A stretch of 43,203 nucleotides of DNA from JBFWYO01 sp050186335 (GTDB lineage: Bacteria; Pseudomonadota; Alphaproteobacteria; Bin65), in assembly GCA_050186335.1 (NCBI GenBank), contig JBFWYO010000034.1, forward strand, positions 1 through 43,203, read 5' to 3'. Below the pieces are notes generated by a model, which made no database searches, was not told the DNA's origin, and saw nothing but the letters and a program-made list of their open reading frames with translations. Made by a program: the position numbers and the translations under genes. Shown piece by piece: positions 8,010 through 15,668 of the stretch (positions within the stretch are counted from its first letter, which is position 1; the number at the start of each line of letters is the position of its first letter).

Positions 8010-9167
8010 ATGCGTATTGCCGCAAACTCCCTGATGCTCGCACTGTCCGCGTTCGCGCTGTGCCCGATGGCGTCGGCGCAAATCAATGTCGACGCGCGCG
8101 GGCTGACGCCGGATCTGCGGATTCCGATCCTGGCGCCGATCACCGGGCCGCTGTCGCTCGAAGGCAACAGCCAGAAGAACGGCGCGCTGCTGGCGCTGAC
8201 GGTGGGCGGACAGGGGCTCAAACTGAGCCATGAGATTCTCGATACCGCGATGGCGCCGGAAACCGGCATCCAGGCGTTCGAGAAGGCGATGCGGGCAAAA
8301 AACGTGTTCGCCATCTCGGCGCCGATCTTCGGCAATTCGATGCTGGCGATCATGCCGCTGGCCAAGGACGCGCGCGTGCCGCTGCTGACCATTTCCGGCA
8401 CGGCGCAGATCACCGAAGCCGGCAATCCTTACGTATTCCGCTTCTTCCCGAGCGACGAAGTGCTCAAGGCGGCGCAGGCGCGTTACGTGGTCGAAGACCT
8501 GAAGAAAAAGAAGATCGCGCTGGTGTGGCAGAACTCGGCCTACGGCCAGAGCGGGCGCGCGCATCTGACGGAGCGGTTCAAGACGCTCGGCGCCGAGATT
8601 GTGTTCGAGGACAGTCTGCCGCTCAACGCGCGGGAAATGCTGCCGACGCTGACCAAGGTCGTGCAGTCCGGCGCCGATGCGCTGGTGCTGCAACTGCATT
8701 CCGGGCCGACCGCGCTGATCGTCAAACAGGCCGCCGCAATGGCGCTGAATATGCCGATCGTAGCCGGTTCCGCCATGCATCAGCCGTCGACCGCCGCCCT
8801 CCTGGAGCCGCGCGAACTCAAAGGCGTGTGCGCCGAGACCAACGCGGCGCCGATCGCGGATACGGCCGAGTCGATGCGGAAATTCGTCGCCGCCTATCGC
8901 AAGAGCTTTAACGAAGCGCCCGACGGTTTCGCCGCCGCGCAGTTCGATGCGGTCGGCATGGCGCTGTTCCTGGCACGCAAGAACATGGTCACGCGCGAAG
9001 CACTGCGCGACGGTTTGGCGACATCGGCCTACCAAGGCATCGCGATGAATTATAAATCGGACGGCAAGGGCAATATGGCGCACGACGCGATCATCATCTG
9101 CTACGATGGCACTGGCCGCGTGCCGACGATCGCGAAACGCTATGCCGATCCGGCCGGCACCAAGTAA
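8010..9167 (+). CDS. ABC transporter periplasmic binding protein (HAAT/LivK type), TPP-riboswitch controlled
   Basis: 385 residues from ATG 8010, chosen because it begins a clean signal peptide (MRIAANSLML...ASA) and sits directly after the riboswitch hairpin. Open frame continues further upstream, but that DNA is the riboswitch. The mature protein has the two-lobe fold of branched-chain amino acid binding proteins (Peripla_BP_6): an opening IPILAPITGPLS strand, EILDTAMAPETGIQAFEKAM, VPLLTISGTAQITEAGNPYVFRFFPSD, the lobe-2 start KKIALVWQNSAYGQSG and DALVLQLHSG. No lipobox is present. Family members bind amino acids, amides or urea, but the TPP riboswitch points to thiamin, a thiamin breakdown product or a precursor such as hydroxymethylpyrimidine or a thiazole. 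That substrate is inference. Confidence 0.93.
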   Translation: MRIAANSLMLALSAFALCPMASAQINVDARGLTPDLRIPILAPITGPLSLEGNSQKNGALLALTVGGQGLKLSHEILDTAMAPETGIQAFEKAMRAKNVFAISAPIFGNSMLAIMPLAKDARVPLLTISGTAQITEAGNPYVFRFFPSDEVLKAAQARYVVEDLKKKKIALVWQNSAYGQSGRAHLTERFKTLGAEIVFEDSLPLNAREMLPTLTKVVQSGADALVLQLHSGPTALIVKQAAAMALNMPIVAGSAMHQPSTAALLEPRELKGVCAETNAAPIADTAESMRKFVAAYRKSFNEAPDGFAAAQFDAVGMALFLARKNMVTREALRDGLATSAYQGIAMNYKSDGKGNMAHDAIIICYDGTGRVPTIAKRYADPAGTK

Positions 9168-9168
9168 G

Positions 9169-9187
9169 GCGCGAGCGCCGCTTGCGC
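9169..9187 (+). promoter_or_regulatory. Intercistronic hairpin after the binding-protein gene
   Basis: GCGCGAG (9169-9175) and CTTGCGC (9181-9187) form a 7 bp stem with one G-U pair, two bases after the stop codon. In binding-protein-dependent transporters such a hairpin often stabilises the binding-protein part of the mRNA, giving an excess over the membrane subunits. The rest of the 96 bp gap shows nothing specific. Confidence 0.4.
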
Positions 9188-9263
9188 GAGCCTCGAAACA
9201 CACGGGGGCAAGCGTAGTCGGCGCATCGCCGGACTTTCAGGCTCGAGCGAGGGGGCTCGGTCG

Positions 9264-10154
9264 ATGGAGTTCGCAAATCTGATCTTCAACGGCGTGGCGC
9301 TCGGGGCCGCCTATGCCCTGGTGGCGCTCGGCTTCGTGCTGGTGCTGAACGCCACCGCGGCAGTGAATTTCGCGCAGGGCGATCTGGTCATGGCCGGCGG
9401 GTTCGTCGCCGTGGCACTGGCCGGAATGCTGGGCCCGTCGTTGGGCGACGCCGTCCCCGGTCTGGTTCTGCTGCCGCTCGTCGTCATCGTCAGCGCGCTG
9501 TTCGGTTTGCTGTTCGCGGCGTGCGCGTATTTTCCGTTCCGTCGCAAGCCGCCGGTGTCGGTGTTCATCAGCACCATTGCGGTCGGGCTGATATTGCAAA
9601 GCGTCGCGAACAGCGTGTTCGGCGGCGCGCCGCGCACGGCCCCGCCGCTGTTTGCCGGCGAGAATCTGCATCTGGCCGGTCTGACGCTGAGCCGGCAATC
9701 GCTGGCCATCGTCGTCGTCGCGGCGCTCTTGATCTTTCTGCTTCACGTCCTGGTCGAGCGCACGCAGTTGGGCCGCAAGTTGCGCGCCAGCGCCCAGGAT
9801 GCCGGCATGGCGCGCGCGATCGGCATCGACGTGGCGTTGATGGTGGCGCTCAGCTTCGCGCTCGGCGTCGCGCTCGCCGGTGCCGCCGGGCTGCTGTTGA
9901 CCAACCAGTATTTCGTCACGCCGACCAGCGGCATCAACCTGATGGTGAAGGCCTATATCGCCGTGACCATCGGCGGCTGGGGCAGTTTGCGCGGGGCGGT
10001 CATCGGCGCGCTGGCGATCGCCCTGTTCGAAGTGCTGGTCGGTGCGTTCACTTCCGCCGCCGCGGCCGAGGCTTTGCTGTACGGCGCCTTGCTCGTGGTC
10101 TTGCTGTTCCGGCCGCAGGGCCTGTTCGGCGAAGCGGCGGGCAGGCGCGCATGA
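9264..10154 (+). CDS. ABC transporter inner-membrane permease, LivH type
   Basis: 296 residues, with about eight hydrophobic segments spanning the length. The LivH family signature is clear: a start of FANLIFNGVALGAAYALVALG, then NFAQGDLVMAGG near residue 40, the cytoplasmic LGRKLRASAQDAGMARAIGI stretch (about 172-190) that contacts the ATPase, and VTIGGWGSLRGAVIGALAI near the C-terminus. It forms one half of the membrane channel with the LivM portion of the next gene, which starts 10 bp downstream. It should transport whatever the riboswitch-controlled binding protein delivers. Confidence 0.93.
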   Translation: MEFANLIFNGVALGAAYALVALGFVLVLNATAAVNFAQGDLVMAGGFVAVALAGMLGPSLGDAVPGLVLLPLVVIVSALFGLLFAACAYFPFRRKPPVSVFISTIAVGLILQSVANSVFGGAPRTAPPLFAGENLHLAGLTLSRQSLAIVVVAALLIFLLHVLVERTQLGRKLRASAQDAGMARAIGIDVALMVALSFALGVALAGAAGLLLTNQYFVTPTSGINLMVKAYIAVTIGGWGSLRGAVIGALAIALFEVLVGAFTSAAAAEALLYGALLVVLLFRPQGLFGEAAGRRA

Positions 10155-10164
10155 GGTGCAGCGC

Positions 10165-11940
10165 ATGATCCGCCGGGCCGATCTATTGCTGCTGTCGATC
10201 GCCGCCGGCTGGTTGTTCGGCTCGGCCGCGTTCGGCGGCGACAGTTTTACCCTGCGCCTGCTGGCGACGACCGGCATCTTCGTGCTGATGGTGACCGGCT
10301 ACCAGCTGGTGTTCGGCCACGGCGGCGCGTTGTCGCTCGCCCAAGGCACGTTCTTCGGCCTCGGCGCCTATGTCACCGCGCTGCTGGCCAAGCATTTCGG
10401 GCTGCCGTTCCTGGTCACCTTCCCGGCCAGCATCGTCGGCGTCGGCGCGCTGGCGGCGCTCATCGTGATCCCAGTGCGCCGCCTCGAATCGCATTACTTC
10501 GCGCTCGCCACCCTGGGCATCGCGCAAGTCGTCCTGGTCGTCGCGACCTCGTGGGAAAGCCTGACCGGCGGCAGCAACGGCATCGGCGAGTTGCCAGGCA
10601 TCGTCATCTTCGGGGTTGAGCTGGCGCGCGGTTGGCCCTTTCTGGCGGTGGTCTGGGCGCTGGCGCTGGCGGGCGGCTGGCTCGCCTGGCAGTTGACCCG
10701 CGGCGGCTACGGGTTGGGCTTGGCGACGCTGCGGGACGATGCGATGGCGGCCGAAGCCGCCGGCATCGACGTGGCCGGGCGGAAGCAGAGCCTGTTCATC
10801 GCCAGCGCCATGTTCGGCGCCGCGGCTGGCGCCCTGTTCGTGCACGCCAACCGCGTGGTCTCGCCCGAGGCGGTCGATTTTCACGTCATGGTCACCTGCC
10901 TGGCGATGACCGTGATCGGCGGCCGCTTCCGATTCGCCGGCGCCGTGATCGGCGCGGGCTTGCTCGTGCATCTGCCGGAATGGTTCCGCTTTCTCGAGCA
11001 GCATTATCTGATCGCCTACGGCGTTGCGCTGCTGGTCGCGATCGCGATCGCGCCCGACGGCATCGTGGGCGCCGTCGAACGCCGGCTCAATCGCGCGCCG
11101 CCGCCGCGCGCCGTCGATCCCATGATGACCAGCATTACGCCGTACGTGCGGCCGGGCATGGACGCCGATCCGCTGCTGGACGTGCGCGCGGCCCGGAAGT
11201 CGTACGGCGGCGTGGTGGCGCTGGCCGACGTGTCGCTGCAGCTCAAGCGCGGCGAGATCCTTGGGCTGATCGGGCCGAACGGTTCCGGCAAGACGACGCT
11301 GATCAACGCCATCACCGGCTTCGCGCGCATCGACGCGGGCGGAATTCATTACGGCGGCCGCGACATCGGGCGCTGGCCGGCTTGGCGCATCGCGCGCCTC
11401 GGTCTCGCGCGCAGCTTTCAGACCGCGAAACTGACGCAGGAATTGACCGGACTGGAGATCGTCGCCGCCGCACGGCTGCAAATTCTCGGCGATAGCCTCG
11501 GCCACGCGCTGGTCATGTTCGGCCGCGACCGGCGGCGCGCGCATGCCGATGCCGATGCGGATCAGTTGTTGCGCTTTCTCGGCGCCGACGAGGCGGCGCA
11601 CAAGCGCCCGGCGCGCATGACGCCGTTCGAGCGCAAACGCGTGGAAATCGCCCGCGCGCTCGCGCTCGAGCCGGACTGCCTGGCGCTCGACGAGCCGGCG
11701 GCGGGCTTGACCGAGAGCGAGCAGGCTTTGCTCGCCAAGCGGCTCAAGGTCATCGCCGGCAACGACATCGCGCTCTTGATCGTCGATCACTCGATGCCGT
11801 TTCTCGCGCGCTTGGCGGATCGGTTCGCCTGCCTGGATGCCGGCGCGCTGATCGCCGAGGGCGCGCCCGAAGCGGTCATGCGCCATCCCGCCGTGATCGA
11901 CGCCTATCTCGGCAATGCCGGAACCGGGCCTGCGCCATGA
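10165..11940 (+). CDS. ABC transporter permease-ATPase fusion, LivM-LivG type
   Basis: 591 residues. Residues 1 to about 320 are a LivM-type permease, with hydrophobic helices, VFGHGGALSLAQGTFFGLGAY and the RDDAMAAEAAGIDVAGRK cytoplasmic coupling loop. Residues about 336-591 are a LivG-type ATPase with Walker A GPNGSGKTT (about 370), Q-loop FQTAKL, Walker B CLALDEPAAGL and H-loop IVDHSM. The ABC signature, normally close to LSYGQQRRLEIARAL, reads MTPFERKRVEIARAL, so the LSGGQ-like core is lost although the following helix is kept. The ATP site built from the LivF Walker A and this signature may therefore be degenerate. ATG 10165 is used because upstream frame overlaps livH. It overlaps the next gene by ATGA. 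Confidence 0.92.
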   Translation: MIRRADLLLLSIAAGWLFGSAAFGGDSFTLRLLATTGIFVLMVTGYQLVFGHGGALSLAQGTFFGLGAYVTALLAKHFGLPFLVTFPASIVGVGALAALIVIPVRRLESHYFALATLGIAQVVLVVATSWESLTGGSNGIGELPGIVIFGVELARGWPFLAVVWALALAGGWLAWQLTRGGYGLGLATLRDDAMAAEAAGIDVAGRKQSLFIASAMFGAAAGALFVHANRVVSPEAVDFHVMVTCLAMTVIGGRFRFAGAVIGAGLLVHLPEWFRFLEQHYLIAYGVALLVAIAIAPDGIVGAVERRLNRAPPPRAVDPMMTSITPYVRPGMDADPLLDVRAARKSYGGVVALADVSLQLKRGEILGLIGPNGSGKTTLINAITGFARIDAGGIHYGGRDIGRWPAWRIARLGLARSFQTAKLTQELTGLEIVAAARLQILGDSLGHALVMFGRDRRRAHADADADQLLRFLGADEAAHKRPARMTPFERKRVEIARALALEPDCLALDEPAAGLTESEQALLAKRLKVIAGNDIALLIVDHSMPFLARLADRFACLDAGALIAEGAPEAVMRHPAVIDAYLGNAGTGPAP

Positions 11941-12644
11941 GCGAAATTCTGCTGCGCGCGACCGATTTGATCGTTCACCACCAGGGTGCTGTGGCGCTCG
12001 ACCGGGTTTCGTTCGAATGCGCAGCCGGCGAAGTTATCGGCATCATCGGCGCCAACGGTGCCGGCAAATCCACCCTGATGAATGCGCTCGCCGGCTTGGT
12101 CGAAACCGCGAGCGGCCGCATCGAATGGAACGGCACCGATATCACCGACCTCGGCCCGGCCCGACGATCGCGCCTCGGCCTCGCCTACGCGCCGGAAGGC
12201 CGGCGGCTGTTCGCGGGCATGAGCGTCGCCGACAATCTTCTGGTCGCCTGCGCCGACCCGCGCGCGCGCGCCGAACGCATGCGCCGCGTGTTCGAGCTGT
12301 TTCCCGCCCTGGTCGACAAGCGCGGCAGCCGCGCCTGGCAGCTTTCCGGCGGCCAGCAGCAGATGCTGGCGATCGGACGTGCGCTGATGCAGGCGCCGAA
12401 ACTGCTGCTGCTCGACGAGCCGTCGCTGGGACTGGCGCCGCGCCTGATCGACGAACTTCTGATCGCGCTGAAGAAGATCCGCGCCGGCGGCACGTCGATC
12501 CTGATCGCCGAACAGAATGTCCGCGCCGCGCTGGCGATCGCGGACCGCGCGCTGGTGCTGCGCGCCGGCAAGCTGGTGCTGGACGGCAAAGCGGCCGATT
12601 TGCTGGGCGATCCGGCGGTGAAAAACTCCTTCATGGGCGCGTGA
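11937..12644 (+). CDS. ABC transporter ATPase, LivF type
   Basis: 235 residues, standard LivF length. Walker A is GANGAGKST (about 40), then YAPEGRRLFAGMSVADNL, which is typical of LivF proteins. An intact signature LSGGQQQMLAIGRAL, Walker B LLLLDEPSLGLAP and the H-loop region (IAEQNV, with Gln-Asn rather than His, common in LivF) follow. It pairs with the ATPase domain of the preceding fusion protein, whose own signature is degenerate. The start overlaps the previous stop by 4 bases, so translation is coupled. It completes a full transporter: binding protein, two permease domains and two ATPase domains on four genes. Confidence 0.95.
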   Translation: MSEILLRATDLIVHHQGAVALDRVSFECAAGEVIGIIGANGAGKSTLMNALAGLVETASGRIEWNGTDITDLGPARRSRLGLAYAPEGRRLFAGMSVADNLLVACADPRARAERMRRVFELFPALVDKRGSRAWQLSGGQQQMLAIGRALMQAPKLLLLDEPSLGLAPRLIDELLIALKKIRAGGTSILIAEQNVRAALAIADRALVLRAGKLVLDGKAADLLGDPAVKNSFMGA

Positions 12645-12683
12645 GGCTGGGCTAGAACCAGCGAAATCAATCGAGAGGATGCC

Positions 12684-13358
12684 ATGACCGGCCTGCCCCC
12701 GCGCGATCAATTCGGCGCCCTGACCGCCGACATTCTGTGGAAGATCAAAGCGGTCAATTTCAAGCCCGAGAATCCGTTCACGCTGACCTCGGGCCGGCTC
12801 AGCCCGGTCTATGTCGATTGCCGGCGCATCATTTCGTTCGTCGAGGCGCGCCGCCAGATCATCGACATGGCGGTGAACCTGCTGGACGCCGAGATCGGCC
12901 GCGCGAAACTGGACGCCGTCGCCGGCGGCGAAACCGCAGGCATTCCGTTCGCCGCGTGGATCGCCGAGAAGATGGATAAACCGATGTTGTACGTGCGCAA
13001 GAAACCGAAAGGCTTCGGCCGCAACGCGCAGATCGAAGGCGATTTCGCCGATGGCGCGCGCACCCTGCTGGTGGAAGACCTGACCACCGATTCGGGCAGC
13101 AAGATCGCGTTCTGCAAGGCGCTGCGCGATGCCGGCGCGGTGGTCAGCGACGCGTTCGTGGTGTTCCACTACGGCATTTTCCCGCAGAGCGTGGAAAATC
13201 TGCGCCAGATCGGCGTTCGCTTGCATGCGTTGGCGACCTGGCGCGACGTGCTCGCCTCGGCTCGGCGCAACAAATATTTCCCGGAAGCTTCGTTGGCCGA
13301 AGTGCAGTCGTTCCTCGACGATCCGGACGGCTGGCAAGCAAAACGCGCGAAGGCTTAG
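12684..13358 (+). CDS. pyrE: Orotate phosphoribosyltransferase
   Basis: 224 residues. It transfers orotate onto PRPP to give OMP in pyrimidine nucleotide synthesis, in the cytosol. Visible landmarks are the N-terminal ENPFTLTSGRLSPVYVDCRR, the LDAVAGGETAGIPFAAWIAE substrate loop, the KKPKGFGRNAQIEG flexible loop and the PRPP motif TLLVEDLTTDSGSK (about 128-141), close to the form in alphaproteobacterial PyrE. It starts 39 bp after the ATPase gene, with its own GAGAGGA site. It may be co-transcribed with the TPP-controlled transporter, but a functional link is not established. It is followed by a long inverted repeat that probably ends transcription. Confidence 0.93.
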   Translation: MTGLPPRDQFGALTADILWKIKAVNFKPENPFTLTSGRLSPVYVDCRRIISFVEARRQIIDMAVNLLDAEIGRAKLDAVAGGETAGIPFAAWIAEKMDKPMLYVRKKPKGFGRNAQIEGDFADGARTLLVEDLTTDSGSKIAFCKALRDAGAVVSDAFVVFHYGIFPQSVENLRQIGVRLHALATWRDVLASARRNKYFPEASLAEVQSFLDDPDGWQAKRAKA

Positions 13359-13376
13359 GCGCGCAGGCGAGGTCTC

Positions 13377-13492
13377 GCCTGCGGTCCATCCTTCGATACG
13401 CGCTGCGCGCTACTCAGGATGAGGCCGTAAATGGCGGCAGACCTCATCCTGAGTAGCGCGTCCTTACGCGCGTATCGAAGGATGGGCCGCAG
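13377..13492. repeat. Long inverted repeat between convergent genes (REP-like/bidirectional terminator)
   Basis: The left arm (about 13377-13424) contains CATCCTTCGATACGCGC and CTACTCAGGATGAGG. The right arm (about 13442-13492) is its near-exact reverse complement (CCTCATCCTGAGTAGCGCG, CGTATCGAAGGATG, GCCGCAGGC). The spacer is about 17 bases. The CATCCTTCGA...TCAGGATGAGG pattern is a dispersed repeat that recurs in Rhizobiales-like genomes. As RNA it would form a strong hairpin serving both pyrE and the convergent membrane-protein gene. Confidence 0.85.
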
Positions 13493-13499
13493 GCGCGGT

Positions 13500-13934
13500 C
13501 TACGTCCCGCGATACTTCGCCAGCGCGAAGGCGCCGCGCACGCCGTGCAGGTAGAACACCAGGAACAGCGCCGCGATGACGATGGCGAACGTATCGGGCG
13601 GCGTCGGCCCATACAGGAAAGTCAGCCCTTTCGCGGCGGCGTAGCAGACGAAAGCGGCCACCGCCGCAATGCGCGAATAGAAGTACAAGCCGACCGCGAT
13701 CGCGACGAAGACGCCGGTTTCCGCCAGCGCCCAGGTTAGCGGCACGCGCTCATGCCCGGTTGCCAGCGCGATCGCGACCACCGCCAGCAGCAGCAGGATG
13801 TTCACCACCGCGGCCCAGAACGCGTAGCGCGAGACCTCCCGCGCGGTCTTCTCGTCGGGGATGGCCGGCCAGACGGCCGCGCGAAACGAGCGATCGGGCG
13901 CCCGGCGCTGCGGTTCCTCGGTCACGAGCGCCAC
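13500..13934 (-). CDS. Small integral membrane protein, unknown function
   Basis: 144 residues. A charged 30-residue N-terminus (EEPQRRAPDRSFRAAVWPAIPDE) is followed by about four membrane segments: AVVNILLLLAVVAIALATG, LAETGVFVAIAVGLYFYS, IAAVAAFVCYAAAKGLTFLYG and FAIVIAALFLVFYLHGVRGAFAL. No catalytic motif is seen and I do not recognise the family. It is divergent from the dipeptide-type binding-protein gene with only 69 bp between, and convergent with pyrE across the inverted repeat. The stop codon lies a few bases outside the repeat. Confidence 0.75.
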   Translation of the reverse strand: MALVTEEPQRRAPDRSFRAAVWPAIPDEKTAREVSRYAFWAAVVNILLLLAVVAIALATGHERVPLTWALAETGVFVAIAVGLYFYSRIAAVAAFVCYAAAKGLTFLYGPTPPDTFAIVIAALFLVFYLHGVRGAFALAKYRGT

Positions 13935-14003
13935 CGAACCGGTTGCGTTGGGCGGCCTGCCATAGCATCGTCAATGCGGCCTTGATGACCGGAGCGCTGT
14001 TCC

Positions 14004-15662
14004 ATGACCCGTTTCCTCGCATGCCTCGGCGCCGTCCTCGTTTGCGCGGGCGTGGCGTTCCCCGCCCACGCCCAGAAGGACACGCTGACCATCGGCTTAA
14101 CGCAGTTTCCGTCGACCTTCAATCCGCACATCGATTCGATGCTGGCGAAAAGCTACATCCTGGCGATGACGCGCCGCTCGATCACGACCTACGATCCGAG
14201 TTGGACCCTGGTGTGCCAATTGTGCGTCGCACTGCCGACGCTGGAGAACGGCAAGGCCAAGATCGTCGATTTGCCGAACGGCAAGAAGGGCATGCAGCTG
14301 ACGGTGCAGCTGCGCAAGGACGCCAAGTGGGGCGACGGCACGCCCGTCACGGTCAAGGACGTCGTCTTCACCTGGGAAGTCGGCCGCCACGAAAAAACCG
14401 GCGTCAGCGACATCGAAGGGTTTCGCCGCATCCTCAAGATCGAGCCGATCGACGACCATAACTTCACGATGACCATCGACCGCGTGACGTTCAAGTACAA
14501 CGACATGACCGGCATGGATCTGCTTCCGGCGCATCTCGAAGCCAAAGCCTTCGCGGACCCCGCGACCTACAAGACCAAGACTGCGTTCGATACCGATACC
14601 GCCAACCCCGGCCTGTATTTCGGCCCCTATCGGATCACGCAAGTGTCGATCGGTTCGCACGTGGTGCTCGAGCCGAACCCGACCTGGTACGGCCAGAAAC
14701 CGTATTTCAAGCGCATCGTCGTCAAGGTGATCGGCAATACGGCGGCGCTGGAGGCGAACCTGCTGTCCGGCGGCGTCGATTACGTGGCCGGCGAACTCGG
14801 CCTGTCGCTCGACCAGGCGCTCGCGTTCGAAACCCGTCACAAGGGCAAGTACAACATCGTCTACAAGGCCGGGCTGATCTACGAACATATCGACGTCAAC
14901 CTGGACAATCCGCTGTTGAAGGACCGCCGGGTGCGCCAGGCACTGATGTTCGCGCTCGACCGCGCCGATCTGGTGAAGCAGCTTTTCGCCGGCCGTCAAC
15001 CGGTCGCCGACGGGCAGGTCAGCCCGCTCGACTGGATGATTTCGGCCGATGTGCCGAAATACGGCTTCGATCCGAAACGCGCCGCCGAGCTGCTCGACCA
15101 AGCCGGCTGGAAGCCCGGCGCCGGCGGCGTGCGCGTCAACGCCAAGGGCGAGCGCTTGGTACTCGAGCTGATGACCACGGCCGGCAACCGTTCGCGCGAA
15201 CTGGTGCAGCAGGTGCTGCAGAACCAGTGGCGCAAGGTCGGCATCGACGTGCGGCTCAAGAACGAGCCGGCGCGCGTGTTCTTCGGCGAAACCGTGACCA
15301 GGCGGAAATTTCCCGCGCTGGCGATGTTCGCCTGGTTGAGCGCGCCGGAAAGCGTGCCCCGTTCGACCTTGCATTCCGAGCACATTCCATCGGCCAAGAA
15401 CAATTTCGCCGGGCAGAACTACCCCGGCTTCGCCAACCCGGAGATGGACAAGCTGCTCGACGCGATCGAGATCGAGCTGGACAAGGAAAAGCGCCGCGCG
15501 CTGTGGCAACGGCTGCAGACGTTGTACGCCACCGAGCTGCCGGCGCTGCCGCTGTTCTTTCGGGCCGACCCGTTCATCATGCCGCTGTGGCTGAAGGGCG
15601 TCGAGCCGACCGGGCATCAGTATACCTCGACGCAGCGCGTGGAATTCTGGCGCGCCGAATAG
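14004..15662 (+). CDS. Peptide/nickel-type ABC transporter binding protein (SBP family 5)
   Basis: 552 residues, with a signal peptide MTRFLACLGAVLVCAGVAFPAHA. The family 5 extracellular binding protein layout is clear: LTIGLTQFPSTFNPHID at the start, LRKDAKWGDGTPVTVKDVVFTWE (about 105-127), NPTWYGQKPYFKRIVVKVI, DRRVRQALMFALDRADLV and the later helical region to the C-terminus. The family carries oligopeptides, dipeptides, nickel, opines or sugars, and substrate cannot be read from sequence. Two permease genes follow at 6 bp spacing and by overlap, but no ATPase genes follow, so the system is incomplete in this window. Confidence 0.9.
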   Translation: MTRFLACLGAVLVCAGVAFPAHAQKDTLTIGLTQFPSTFNPHIDSMLAKSYILAMTRRSITTYDPSWTLVCQLCVALPTLENGKAKIVDLPNGKKGMQLTVQLRKDAKWGDGTPVTVKDVVFTWEVGRHEKTGVSDIEGFRRILKIEPIDDHNFTMTIDRVTFKYNDMTGMDLLPAHLEAKAFADPATYKTKTAFDTDTANPGLYFGPYRITQVSIGSHVVLEPNPTWYGQKPYFKRIVVKVIGNTAALEANLLSGGVDYVAGELGLSLDQALAFETRHKGKYNIVYKAGLIYEHIDVNLDNPLLKDRRVRQALMFALDRADLVKQLFAGRQPVADGQVSPLDWMISADVPKYGFDPKRAAELLDQAGWKPGAGGVRVNAKGERLVLELMTTAGNRSRELVQQVLQNQWRKVGIDVRLKNEPARVFFGETVTRRKFPALAMFAWLSAPESVPRSTLHSEHIPSAKNNFAGQNYPGFANPEMDKLLDAIEIELDKEKRRALWQRLQTLYATELPALPLFFRADPFIMPLWLKGVEPTGHQYTSTQRVEFWRAE

Positions 15663-15668
15663 CCGAAC

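Noticed and set aside
12684..13358. pyrE as a dedicated thiamin-pyrimidine gene because it follows the TPP-controlled transporter
   Set aside because: It has its own ribosome-binding site and all features of ordinary orotate phosphoribosyltransferase. Thiamin pyrimidine is not made or salvaged through orotate. Position alone is not enough.
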